From positions 434,001 through 498,000 of the forward strand of contig CAWEQW010000008.1 of assembly GCA_963811365.1 (NCBI GenBank): 64,000 nucleotides of DNA, read 5' to 3'. Shown here piece by piece: positions 48,044-56,020 of this stretch (within the stretch, counting starts at the first letter, position 1; each line of letters opens with the position of its first letter). The DNA is from CAWEQW01 sp963811365 (GTDB lineage: Bacteria > Actinomycetota > Actinomycetes > Propionibacteriales > Nocardioidaceae). Below the pieces are notes generated by a model. It searched no databases. It was not told the DNA's origin and was given only the letters and a program-made list of their open reading frames with translations. The position numbers were made by a program, and so were the translations under genes.

Positions 48044-48390
48044 CCGGAGACCCCGGCGCCGGGACGGACGTTGCGCACTGTCCGGTGTGCGGGCGCGAAC
48101 AGCCTGTCGTGCGGCGCTATCCCGACTACCTGTGCAGCGCCTGCGTGAGCAGGGCCCGCAGTGCCGACGGCCGGCCGCTGGCCTTCTACAACATCAGCTT
48201 CTCCGGCGGCTTCGTGGCGAAGTACGCCGACACCGATGAGCTCGCCGACGAGCCGACGATCACCCATCTGACCTACGTCGACGGGGTCCGGTGCTGGGCC
48301 GACGAGGCGCACCTCGGCGGTATCGTGCTGCGTCCCTGGTCGGAGGGGTCGGACCCCCTCGGCCCCGACCGAGCGGAGAGTGCTCGATGA
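48040..48390 (+). CDS. Small zinc-ribbon protein of unknown function
   Basis: The protein has 116 residues from GTG 48040, overlapping the galE stop. Two CxxC pairs, HCPVCGREQP and YLCSACVSRA, form a likely zinc ribbon. The rest has LAFYNISFSGGFVAKYADTD, a YVDGVRCWADEAHLGG stretch and a Ser/Asp/Pro-rich tail. I do not recognise the family. It is coupled on both sides, so its level should track galE and the SDR. Confidence 0.75.
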   Translation: MTGDPGAGTDVAHCPVCGREQPVVRRYPDYLCSACVSRARSADGRPLAFYNISFSGGFVAKYADTDELADEPTITHLTYVDGVRCWADEAHLGGIVLRPWSEGSDPLGPDRAESAR

Positions 48391-49148
48391 CCGTGACCGA
48401 CCTGTTCCGCCTCGACGGGAAGGTCGCCGTGGTGACCGGCGCCTCCTCCGGACTGGGCGTGGCGTTCGCGCAGGCGCTCGCCGAGGCCGGGGCCGACGTG
48501 GCGCTCGGCGCGCGCCGGGTGGACCGGCTCGAGCAGACCCGAGCGCTCGTCGAGGCGGCGGGACGCCGGGCGGTGAGCGTCGGCACCGACGTGTCGCGCC
48601 CCGAGGACTGCAGCCGGCTCGTCGCGACGGCCGTCGCCGAGCTCGGCGGCGTGGACGTCCTGGTCAACAACGCCGGCATCGGCACCGCCGTCCCGGCGCT
48701 CAAGGAGACGCCGGAGCAGTTCCGGCAGGTCGTCGACGTGAACCTGAACGGCTGTTACTGGATGGCCCAGGCGTGCGCCGCGGTGATGCCTCCGGGCAGC
48801 AGCATCATCAACATCAGCAGCGTGCTGGGCCTGACCACCGCCGGGCTGCCGCAGGCGGCGTACAGCGCCAGCAAGGCCGGGCTGATCGGCCTCACCCGCG
48901 ACCTGGCGCAGCAGTGGACCGGCCGCCGTGGCATCCGCGTCAACGCCGTGGCGCCCGGCTTCTTCGCCAGCGAGATGACCGAGCAGTACCCCGCCGGCTA
49001 CCTCGAGGCGACAGCGGGCCGGATCCTGGCCGGCCGCATGGGCGAGCCGGCGGAGCTCGCCGCGACGGTCGTCTTCCTGGCCGGTGCGGGCGCCGGATAC
49101 GTCACCGGGCAGACCCTGGCGGTCGACGGCGGTCTCACCGTCACCTGA
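48387..49148 (+). CDS. Short-chain dehydrogenase/reductase (classical SDR)
   Basis: The protein has 253 residues. Classical SDR motifs: VVTGASSGLG (TGxxxGxG), the NNAG motif in LVNNAGIGT, Ser in INISSVLGL, and YSASKAGLIGLTRD (YxxxK). The C-terminus ends GYVTGQTLAVDGGLTV. It should be an NAD(P)-dependent oxidoreductase; substrate unknown, perhaps a sugar or acyl compound. ATG overlaps the zinc-ribbon gene stop. Confidence 0.92.
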   Translation: MTVTDLFRLDGKVAVVTGASSGLGVAFAQALAEAGADVALGARRVDRLEQTRALVEAAGRRAVSVGTDVSRPEDCSRLVATAVAELGGVDVLVNNAGIGTAVPALKETPEQFRQVVDVNLNGCYWMAQACAAVMPPGSSIINISSVLGLTTAGLPQAAYSASKAGLIGLTRDLAQQWTGRRGIRVNAVAPGFFASEMTEQYPAGYLEATAGRILAGRMGEPAELAATVVFLAGAGAGYVTGQTLAVDGGLTVT

Positions 49149-49180
49149 CCCCACGGCGCGCAGGGTGGCAGGATGGGAGC

Positions 49181-49690
49181 ATGAGCAGCCAGGCAAACAT
49201 GCGCTTCCCCCGCTCCGGGCTCTCCCTGGAGTTCCCGCAGTCGCTCGGCGTCTACGACAAGTACGAGCTGGCGCAGAAGGCCGTGGACTTCCTCAGCGAC
49301 CACGAGTTCCCGGTGCAGAACTGCATGATCGTCGGCACGGACCTCAAGCAGGTCGAGCGGGTGACCGGCCGGCTGACCACCGGGCGGGTGGCGGTCGGCG
49401 GGCTGCTCTCCGGCGTCTGGCTGGGCCTGTTCGTCGGGCTGATCTTCTCGCTCTTCGACACCGGTCGCAACGGCTTCGCGGTGATCGTCTCCACGGCGCT
49501 GTTCGGCGCCGCGTTCGGCCTGATCTGGGCGCTGGTGGGCTACGCGATGACCCGTGGGCGCCGGGACTTCACCTCGGTCACCCAGGTGGTCGCGACCCGC
49601 TACGAGGTGCTCGTGGAGCACAAGTTCGCCCAGCAGGGCCGCGAGCTGCTCGGCACCATGCCGGGATACAACGCCGGCCAGTTCAGCTAG
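49181..49690 (+). CDS. General stress protein 17M-like membrane protein
   Basis: The protein has 169 residues. A soluble N-terminus (YDKYELAQKAVDFLSDHEFP, NCMIVGTDLKQVERVTGRLT) is followed by two glycine-rich TM helices (GGLLSGVWLGLFVGLIFSLF, AFGLIWALVGYAMT) and then FTSVTQVVATRYEVLVEHKF. This matches pfam11181-type general stress proteins. Function unknown, possibly stress-associated. Start ATG 49181. Confidence 0.85.
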   Translation: MSSQANMRFPRSGLSLEFPQSLGVYDKYELAQKAVDFLSDHEFPVQNCMIVGTDLKQVERVTGRLTTGRVAVGGLLSGVWLGLFVGLIFSLFDTGRNGFAVIVSTALFGAAFGLIWALVGYAMTRGRRDFTSVTQVVATRYEVLVEHKFAQQGRELLGTMPGYNAGQFS

Positions 49691-49826
49691 CCGTCGGCTC
49701 CGCCCGCTCTTTGCTGCCGAGCAGCATCCGCCGCATCATCGCGAAGTCGCCCAGCTCCATCAGCGCCGCCGCCACGGTGGCGAGCACCGGGTTCGACCAG
49801 TCATAGACGGTGTGCACCCGGGTCAC
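49684..49826 (-). CDS. Short hypothetical protein, possibly the C-terminal part of a frameshifted gene
   Basis: A 47-residue reading from GTG 49826: VTRVHTVYDWSNPVLATVAA, LMELGDFAMMRRMLLGSKER, then EPTAS. In the frame one base away, upstream sequence reads RLSPERTAVLAEPHLAVLLG. One indel near 49833 would join them into one ~75-residue protein. Composition is protein-like, but I recognise no family. It converges with the general stress protein, overlapping its 3' end. Confidence 0.4.
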
Positions 49827-49979
49827 CAGCGGCCTGCTCGGCCGACGCCGAGCAGGACCGCGAGGTGCGGCTCGGCGAGAACCGCGGTGCGCTCAGGGCT
49901 CAATCGAGCCCGGACTCGAAGGCCGTGGCGGGTGCGCGGCGGGTAACCCGACGCGTCGTACCTGCCGAGGGTCCGTGCG

Positions 49980-50450
49980 TCAGCCCGCGTGCACCACCAC
50001 GACGGGGCACGCCGCGTGCCGGACGCACTGCTCGGCCACCGACCCGAGCACCAGGCTCGAGAAGCCGCCCCCACCGCGTCGGGCGACGACCAGGACGTCG
50101 GCGTCGCGGGACGCTGCGACCAGGGCCCGGACGGCCGGGGCGTGCACCAGATGGCTGTGCACCTCGACGTCGGTGCCGCCGACGAGTCGGGCCAGCCGCC
50201 GCGCCTGGACGTCGCGGGTGGCCGCCTCGAACTGCGCCAGCGGCGGAACGTACCCCTCGGCGGCGTCGGCCGGCCGCGCGGCGCTGAGCAGGGACCACGC
50301 TCGCAGGACGTGCAGCCGACAGCCGCGGCGGCCGGCCTCCTCCAGGCCGTACCGCACCGCCCGCGCCGCCGCCTCCGAGCCGTCGTCACCGACCACCACG
50401 CCGCCGGAGATCCCGAGGGCCCGTACGGCGTCCAGCACCTCATCCGCCAT
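49980..50450 (-). CDS. Universal stress protein (UspA family)
   Basis: The protein has 156 residues: GGVVVGDDGSEAAARAVRYG (ATP-binding start), LHVLRAWSLL, then DADVLVVARRGGGGFSSLVL and GSVAEQCVRHAACPVVVV, matching the G-x2-G-x9-G-S/T nucleotide-binding motif. ATG 50450 is preferred over GTG 50468. Usp proteins bind ATP and are induced in starvation or hypoxia. Confidence 0.9.
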   Translation of the reverse strand: MADEVLDAVRALGISGGVVVGDDGSEAAARAVRYGLEEAGRRGCRLHVLRAWSLLSAARPADAAEGYVPPLAQFEAATRDVQARRLARLVGGTDVEVHSHLVHAPAVRALVAASRDADVLVVARRGGGGFSSLVLGSVAEQCVRHAACPVVVVHAG

Positions 50451-50575
50451 GGCACCATTGTCGGGCACGCCGCGGTGCCCCTGCAGGCGATCCGGGCACC
50501 CGGTAGGCCGTCACGCGGGGACGGGATCGCGGTGATCGCCCACGGAGCAGGCAGTGGGCCCGTAGCGTCCGCGCC

Positions 50576-52732
50576 ATGCTGCGCATCGTCGGCTTGCCCC
50601 GCCTGACCGCCGTCGCCGCGGCCGTGGTCGCGACGCTCCTCGCCGCGTCGGTGACCGGCGTCGTGCCGGGCACCACGACGGGGCCCGCGGGTGCGGCGGT
50701 CGTCCCAGTCCACACGTTGGCGGTCTCGGGCACGGGCGTCGGCATGTATCCCGCCTTCGTTCCCGGCACGGATCGGTACGCCGTCACCACCACCGGCGCG
50801 ACGGCAGGCTCGGTGACGGTGGACGCAGCCACCAGTGACCCGTCCGGGAGCGTGCTGGTCGACGGCCGGCCGGTGCCGGGAGGGCACGCGACGCTCACCG
50901 GTCTCACGGAGGGCGACGAGGTCTCGGTCTGGTTCGAGGACTCGGCAGGCATCGAGAGGCACACCCTGGTCTACCTGCCCGCGGGGTTCCCCGCCATGGT
51001 GGTGGTGACGAACCGGCCCGGGACGGCGCCCGGGGACGTCCTGCTGACGCTCAGCAGGTTCGGCAGCGGCTTGACGTTCGAGGCAGCGGTGGACCGCAAC
51101 GGCGTGCCTGCCTACGTGCACGGCGGTACGACGCCGACCGCAGACCTCAAGCGGCTCTCGAGCGGTCACTACACCGTCGCGCGGGCGCCGACGAAGACCC
51201 CGGGCAAGACCGGCTACGTCCTGACCGAGCTCGACGACCGGTTCCGGGTGCTGCACACCTACGAGACCACCGGCGGGGTGGTCAACACCGACAGCCATGA
51301 CTCGATCCTGCGACCCGACGGCAGCCGGATCCTGCTCGCCTACGAGAAGGACCAGGCCACGGGCCGGGTGGACGCGATCATCCAGGACGTCGACGCCCAG
51401 GGCCGGGTGACGTTCCAGTGGAACAGCCTCGACCACGTGGACCCCGCCACCGACGGCGTCGGAGGCCCGCTCGACTACGCGCACGTGAACTCGATCCAGG
51501 AGACGCCCGGCGGCGACCTGCTGGTCTCCTTCCGAAACCTCAGCCAGGTCATGAAGATCGCCTGGTCCGACCACGGGACGTACCGCCGGGGCGATGTCAT
51601 CTGGCGACTCGGCGGCAGACGAAGCGACTTCGCCTTCGTCGGCGACCCCTTCCCCGGCGGCCCCTGCGCGCAGCACTCCGCCCGGCAGCTTGCCGACGGG
51701 AACATCCTGCTGTTCGACAACGGGGCGACCGGCATATGCGTGGACCCCGCGGACCGCACGGGACCGACGGTGTCGCGACCAGAGACCCGGATCACCGAGT
51801 ACGCGCTGGACGCCGACCTGCACACCGCGACGCTGGTCTGGAGCTGGGAGCCGCAGCCGCACCGGTTCGCGCTGTTCGCAGGCTCGGCACAACGGCTGTC
51901 GAACGGCGACACGATGGTCGGATGGGCCGCCGCCACGCAGGCGCTCGCAACGGAGGTGAGTCCGAGCGGAGAGGTGCTCTGGGAGCTCGCCGACCCGGAC
52001 GCCTACTTCAGCTACCGGTCCACCGCGGCCGTCGTCCCGGACACGGTGCCGCCTGCCGTCGACGTGGCCGAGCCGGCCACCGGGGCGACGTACGCCTTCG
52101 GCGCGCACGCGAACGCGGACTTCGCCTGTACCGACCGCGGAGGGTCGAGCCTGCGGACCTGCACGGGCAGCCACGCCTGGGGGACGCCCCTGGACACCAG
52201 CGCCCCGGGCGACCATACGTTCACCGTGACCGCACGTGACGGTGCGGGCAACATCACCACGGTGAAGCACTCCTACCAGGTGGCTCCAGAGCCGGTGCGT
52301 CGCCGGCCGGATGCGCTGATCCGCAGCTACCCCGACGGCCCCTGGGTCGGCGGCGACGGCTACGGCACCTACTTCTCGCAGCTCCTGCACCAGTCGATCC
52401 GGCGCGCGCGCGGCACCGCCGTCTGCGTGGTTCGGCTGCAGAACGACGGGAACCGGACCGAGCGGCTCTCCGCGCTCGGCACCAGAGGAACGGCGGCGTT
52501 CGCGGTGCGCTACGCCGTGGGCGGCGTCGACGTCAGCGCGGCGGTGAAGGCAGGCAGCTACCGGACACCGCGGCTGGCACCTGGCGCAGCCAGCGCCATC
52601 AGAGTGACGGTGACCCGGCTGGCCGCGGCGCGGGTCGGCGACGAGCGGACGTTCCGGGTGCGCGCGCACTCCGTCAACGACCCGTCCGTGACCGATGCTG
52701 TGGCAACCGTGGTTCGCGCCCGCCGCCGCTGA
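50576..52732 (+). CDS. Secreted arylsulfotransferase-like (ASST) protein with added Ig-like domains
   Basis: The protein has 718 residues with a signal peptide (LTAVAAAVVATLLAASVTGV). An N-terminal cadherin-like beta domain (~45-140) precedes the ASST beta-propeller. Its motifs are DSHDSILRPDGSRILLAYEK, YAHVNSIQETPGGDLLVSFR, GDVIWRLGG and CAQHSARQLADGNILLFDNG, matching the conserved His residues of ASST enzymes. A two-Cys Ig/HYR-like domain (~490-580) and a C-terminal ~140-residue domain (LIRSYPDGPWVGGDGYGTYF) follow. ASST enzymes transfer sulfate between phenols without PAPS. The extra domains suggest a surface or secreted form. The substrate is inferred from family only. Confidence 0.8.
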   Translation: MLRIVGLPRLTAVAAAVVATLLAASVTGVVPGTTTGPAGAAVVPVHTLAVSGTGVGMYPAFVPGTDRYAVTTTGATAGSVTVDAATSDPSGSVLVDGRPVPGGHATLTGLTEGDEVSVWFEDSAGIERHTLVYLPAGFPAMVVVTNRPGTAPGDVLLTLSRFGSGLTFEAAVDRNGVPAYVHGGTTPTADLKRLSSGHYTVARAPTKTPGKTGYVLTELDDRFRVLHTYETTGGVVNTDSHDSILRPDGSRILLAYEKDQATGRVDAIIQDVDAQGRVTFQWNSLDHVDPATDGVGGPLDYAHVNSIQETPGGDLLVSFRNLSQVMKIAWSDHGTYRRGDVIWRLGGRRSDFAFVGDPFPGGPCAQHSARQLADGNILLFDNGATGICVDPADRTGPTVSRPETRITEYALDADLHTATLVWSWEPQPHRFALFAGSAQRLSNGDTMVGWAAATQALATEVSPSGEVLWELADPDAYFSYRSTAAVVPDTVPPAVDVAEPATGATYAFGAHANADFACTDRGGSSLRTCTGSHAWGTPLDTSAPGDHTFTVTARDGAGNITTVKHSYQVAPEPVRRRPDALIRSYPDGPWVGGDGYGTYFSQLLHQSIRRARGTAVCVVRLQNDGNRTERLSALGTRGTAAFAVRYAVGGVDVSAAVKAGSYRTPRLAPGAASAIRVTVTRLAAARVGDERTFRVRAHSVNDPSVTDAVATVVRARRR

Positions 52733-52772
52733 CCTGGAGTGTGGTCTCGCGTCACGATCACGCAGATTCGAG

Positions 52773-52845
52773 TGGAGCTGAGGGGACTCGAACCCCTGAC
52801 CCCCTCCATGCCATGGAGGTGCGCTACCAGCTGCGCCACAGCCCC
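52773..52845 (-). tRNA. tRNA-Ala (anticodon GGC)
   Basis: The 73-nt minus-strand sequence folds as a cloverleaf: acceptor GGGGCTG / CAGCTCC with one G-U pair, D arm GCGCAGCTGGTAGCGC, anticodon stem CCTCC / GGAGG with loop ATGGCAT (anticodon GGC) and T-arm with GGTTCGAGTCC. The discriminator is A. CCA is not encoded. A G-U or similar at G3:U70 is present, matching the tRNA-Ala identity element. Confidence 0.95.
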
Positions 52846-52919
52846 GCTACCCGGCGCATACCACCGCTGGGCAACTCCGGAATCCTATCCAACCGCCCCG
52901 ACGGATGCGAAATCGGGGC

Positions 52920-53591
52920 TCACCCGGGGACCGGGGCTGTGAGGTTGTAGCCGAGGAGACGCACCGAGCCGGTCGCGGCATGCTCGGCCACCTCCGCCCA
53001 GGCGCAGTTCCCGAGGCCCTGCAGGGTGCGCTCCAGGTCGGGCGGCCAGTCCAGCAGCCCGGCGATCCCGACCTTGAGGCAGGCGCCGTGCGAGACCACG
53101 ATCCCGACCTGTCCGGGCGCGAGCGCGTCGAGGCACTCCCGCAGCGCCGGAACCAGTCGCTTGGCCACGTCCGCGGCCGACTCCGCCCCCGGCACGGGGC
53201 GGCCCGGCTCGGCGACCCAGGCACGGTAGACGTCGGGGTGCCGCTCGGCGAGCTCCTCGGAGGTCAGGCCCTGGCGGAGGCCGACGTCGTACTCGCGCAG
53301 CCGGTGGTCATAGGTCGCGACCAGGCCGGTGGTCGCCTCGAGGTAGCCACAGGTCTGCCGGGCGCGCACCAGGTCGGAGGACCAGAGGGCGGCGGGGCCC
53401 TGCCCGGCGAGGTAGCCGGCCATGGCGCCCGCCTGCGCCAGGCCCAGCTCGTCGAGCCCGACCTCGAGATGGCCCTGGGCGCGCCCGGCGGCGTTCCACG
53501 ACGTCTGGCCGTGCCGGAGCAGCAGGAGGGTGCGCGCCGCACCGGGATCGGGCGGCGTGGAGGCGTCGACGACCTGGCCGGCTGCCGTCAC
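52920..53591 (-). CDS. Histidine phosphatase family protein (phosphoglycerate mutase-like)
   Basis: The protein has 223 residues from GTG 53591, overlapping the rsfS stop. The RHG motif is LLLLRHGQTSWN with the phospho-His; a second His is in IVVSHGACLKVG. WSSDLVRARQTCGYLEA and LREYDVGLRQGLTSEELAE fit the cobalamin/PGAM-like subgroup. It is the third gene of the nadD-rsfS-phosphatase operon, conserved in actinobacteria, where a glucosyl-3-phosphoglycerate phosphatase-like role has been proposed for some members. The substrate here is unknown. Confidence 0.9.
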   Translation of the reverse strand: MTAAGQVVDASTPPDPGAARTLLLLRHGQTSWNAAGRAQGHLEVGLDELGLAQAGAMAGYLAGQGPAALWSSDLVRARQTCGYLEATTGLVATYDHRLREYDVGLRQGLTSEELAERHPDVYRAWVAEPGRPVPGAESAADVAKRLVPALRECLDALAPGQVGIVVSHGACLKVGIAGLLDWPPDLERTLQGLGNCAWAEVAEHAATGSVRLLGYNLTAPVPG

Positions 53592-53968
53592 TCGCCCCGG
53601 CCCGAGGTCACCGTGGCCGGCAGGTCGATCAGCGGGCAGTCGCGCCACAGCCGCTCGAGAGCGTAGAAGGCCCGCTCCTCCTCGTGCTGGACGTGCACCA
53701 CGATCTCGGCGTAGTCCAGCAGCACCCAGCGGCCGTCCCGCTCGCCCTCCCGGCGCACCGGCTTGGCGTCGTGCTCACGCAGCGTGTCCTCGATCTCGTC
53801 GACGATCGCGCGCACCTGGCGGTCGTTGGGCGCCGAGCAGAGCAGGAACGCGTCGGTGATCACGAGCTGCTCGGAGACGTCGAAGGCGACGATGTTCTCC
53901 GCGAGCTTGTCCGAGGCGGCCTGCGCGGCGGTCCGCACCAGCTCGAGGGCGTGGTCGGTGGCGGTCAT
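53588..53968 (-). CDS. rsfS: Ribosome silencing factor RsfS
   Basis: The protein has 126 residues: LAENIVAFDVSEQLVITDAF, LLCSAPNDRQVRAIVDEIED, WVLLDYAEIVVHVQHEEERA and FYALERLWRDCPLIDLP. The typical fold and the WVLLDYAEIVVHV motif define RsfS. It binds ribosomal protein L14 and blocks subunit joining in starvation. ATG 53968 overlaps the nadD stop by 4 nt; its own stop overlaps the phosphatase GTG. Confidence 0.95.
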   Translation of the reverse strand: MTATDHALELVRTAAQAASDKLAENIVAFDVSEQLVITDAFLLCSAPNDRQVRAIVDEIEDTLREHDAKPVRREGERDGRWVLLDYAEIVVHVQHEEERAFYALERLWRDCPLIDLPATVTSGRGE

Positions 53969-54609
53969 GGGGGGCCCAGTCTCTGGTCGGGTTTGTCGGT
54001 CGTGTAGAGCGCGTACTTGTTGATGTACTGCACCACGCCGTCGGGGACGAGGTACCACACGGGCTCGCCGGCGATGGTGCGCGCCCGGCAGTCCGAGGAG
54101 GAGATCGCCAGCGCCGGGATCTCGACCAGCGTGACCCGCTCGGGTGGGATGCCCTTGAGCAGCGAGGGCTCCATCGGGTACCCGGGACGGGTGCAGCCGA
54201 CGAAGTGCGCCAACGAGAACAGCTCGTCGGCGTCGCGCCACGTGAAGATCTCGGTGAGCGCGTCGGCGCCCGTGATGAAGTAGAGGTCCGCGTCCGGCAT
54301 CTCGGTGCGGAGATCGCGCAGCGTGTCGATCGTGTACGTCGGGCCGCTGCGGTCGATGTCGACCCGGGAGACCCAGAACCGGGGGTTGGACGCGGTCGCG
54401 ATGACCGTCATCAGGTAACGGTCCTCGGCCGGTGAGACCTCGCGGTCCGCCTTCTGCCACGGGTTCCCCGTCGGCACGAAGACCACCTCGTGCAGGTCGA
54501 ACCAGGCCTGCACCTCGCTGGCCGCCACCAGGTGGCCGTGGTGGACGGGGTCGAACGTGCCGCCCATGACGCCGATGCGCCGGCGCTGGTCGGGCTCGTG
54601 AGCGGTCAC
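53965..54609 (-). CDS. nadD: Nicotinate-nucleotide adenylyltransferase
   Basis: The protein has 214 residues: GVMGGTFDPVHHGHLVAASE with the (H/T)xGH nucleotidyltransferase signature, FVPTGNPWQKAD, YFITGADALTEIFTW and ISSSDCRARTIAGEP (ISSTxIR-type motif, here SSDCR). It makes nicotinic acid adenine dinucleotide for NAD. It is the first gene of the operon with rsfS. Confidence 0.95.
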   Translation of the reverse strand: MTAHEPDQRRRIGVMGGTFDPVHHGHLVAASEVQAWFDLHEVVFVPTGNPWQKADREVSPAEDRYLMTVIATASNPRFWVSRVDIDRSGPTYTIDTLRDLRTEMPDADLYFITGADALTEIFTWRDADELFSLAHFVGCTRPGYPMEPSLLKGIPPERVTLVEIPALAISSSDCRARTIAGEPVWYLVPDGVVQYINKYALYTTDKPDQRLGPP

Positions 54610-54632
54610 GCAGGTGGTCGTCTCGTGGGGCG

Positions 54633-54782
54633 TCAGGAGTGGTCGCGTCCGCGGCCGAAGGCCAGCAGACCACCCATGAGCGCGAGCATGATGACGAACA
54701 CGGAGATGCCCACGAACCAGGGGTTGACCCCGGAGGCGGGAGTGGACTCGGCGGCCGTCACGAGCAGGGGCACGATCGACAT
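54633..54782 (-). CDS. Small single-pass membrane protein upstream of nadD (49 aa)
   Basis: A 49-residue ORF from ATG 54782: MSIVPLLVTAAESTPASGVN, then one hydrophobic helix (WFVGISVFVIMLALMGGLLA) and FGRGRDHS. It ends 23 bp upstream of nadD on the same strand, so it is likely the operon's first gene. No known family; the N-out, short basic tail layout is typical of small membrane proteins. Confidence 0.7.
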   Translation of the reverse strand: MSIVPLLVTAAESTPASGVNPWFVGISVFVIMLALMGGLLAFGRGRDHS

Positions 54783-54791
54783 GGTGCCACC

Positions 54792-55989
54792 CTATCGTGA
54801 CCGGGCCGACCGCTTCGCCAGCAGCGTCGCGTGGACCCGCCCGGGGAACCGGACCGTGAACCGGGTGGGGGCCACCCAGGATGCCAGCTGCGCCGCGCGC
54901 TGCTCGACCTCGCGGCGCCGCGCCGGGTCGACCGGCTCGAACCAGTGCAGCCGGAGGTCACCGTCCGGGGTCTGCGCCCAGGCACCGACGACCCGGCCGT
55001 CCACCCACACGGTCGGTCCGGCGTTCCCGTTGGTGTCGAACGCCTCCACCGCCGTGTCCGGGAGATACCACGATCGCCGTTTCCAGCCCATCACCGTCGG
55101 GTCCAGGCTGGGCAGCAGCGCCACCCAGGGCTCGACCGGCGGCGCCGGCTCGGCGTCCCCGGGGGCCACCCAGGCCTGCTCGCCGTCGACCTCGACCTGC
55201 TCGGCGGCACAGTCCGCCGAGCGCACGCCTGGTCGTCGCCACCGTCCACCCGGTCCACCAGCGCACGTCGTCGGTGGTCACCGGGCCGAACGCCCGCAGG
55301 TAGCGACCGGCCAGGTCCGCCGCGGCCGGCCGTTCCGGCACGTCGCCGAGCCCGCCGGGCAGCCAGGTGTCCATCGCAGCCCAGGTGTACTGGCCGCTCA
55401 CCCAGCTGCCGACCGGGTGGGTGCGCACCAGGGCACCCTCGAAGCCGAGCTGGGTCAGGATCCGGGTGTGCGCGGCGACGGTGGCGCCGTAGGACTTCCC
55501 GGGCGCCAACCGGATCGGATGCCGCAGCGCCGGCACCCGCTCGCCGAGGGTGCGGGTGGTGGCCGGGCCGTGGGCGTGCAGCACGGCCAGCAGCTGGTGC
55601 CGGGCCTCGGCGATCCAGGCGTCCGGGTCGGCGATGCCGTTGTCGGCGAGCAGCCGGGCGTTGCGGCGGTGCTCGGTGGCGGCGATCCGGGTCGTCGCCG
55701 CGGCGTGCATCGTGCGTACCACCTCGGGCGTCGCGACCCAGAGCGTCCGGCGCATCGCGTGGTGGCGGACCACGCTGCGCGCGACGTACAACGCGGTCTC
55801 CACGGTGGAGATCGCCGGTGTGCGCATCCGCACCAGCGCCGAGAGGTGCACGGTGACCGGGTCGCTGGAGTGCAGTGCCACGAGGCCGTCGGCGATCCGC
55901 CCGACGTCGTCGGTGGCCTCCTCGGTCAGGAGGCGGTGACGCCGGGCGAGACGGGCACGGCGCTCCTCGACGGGGACGGCGCGGATCAT
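54792..55989 (-). CDS. Winged-helix DNA-binding (HTH_42, AlkZ/YcaQ-related) protein, one indel
   Basis: About 400 residues from ATG 55989: MIRAVPVEERRARLARRHRL, VGRIADGLVALHSSDPVTVH, TLWVATPEVVRTMHAAATTR, WGYTWAAMDTWLPGG-like tail of the first part, then after an indel near 55230 EQVEVDGEQAWVAPGDAEPA and VAPTRFTVRFPG. The family is HTH_42. The catalytic Gln motif of AlkZ/YcaQ DNA glycosylases is not visible; the equivalent site reads LHSSDPV, so DNA crosslink repair activity cannot be assumed. It lies next to nadD and proA. Confidence 0.7.
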
Positions 55990-56020
55990 GGCCGCACTCT
56001 GCCAGGGTGCACCGACAGGG

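Noticed and set aside
54792..55989. AlkZ/YcaQ-type crosslink glycosylase
   Set aside because: The HTH_42 fold is likely, but the catalytic Gln motif is not visible (LHSSDPV at the equivalent place).
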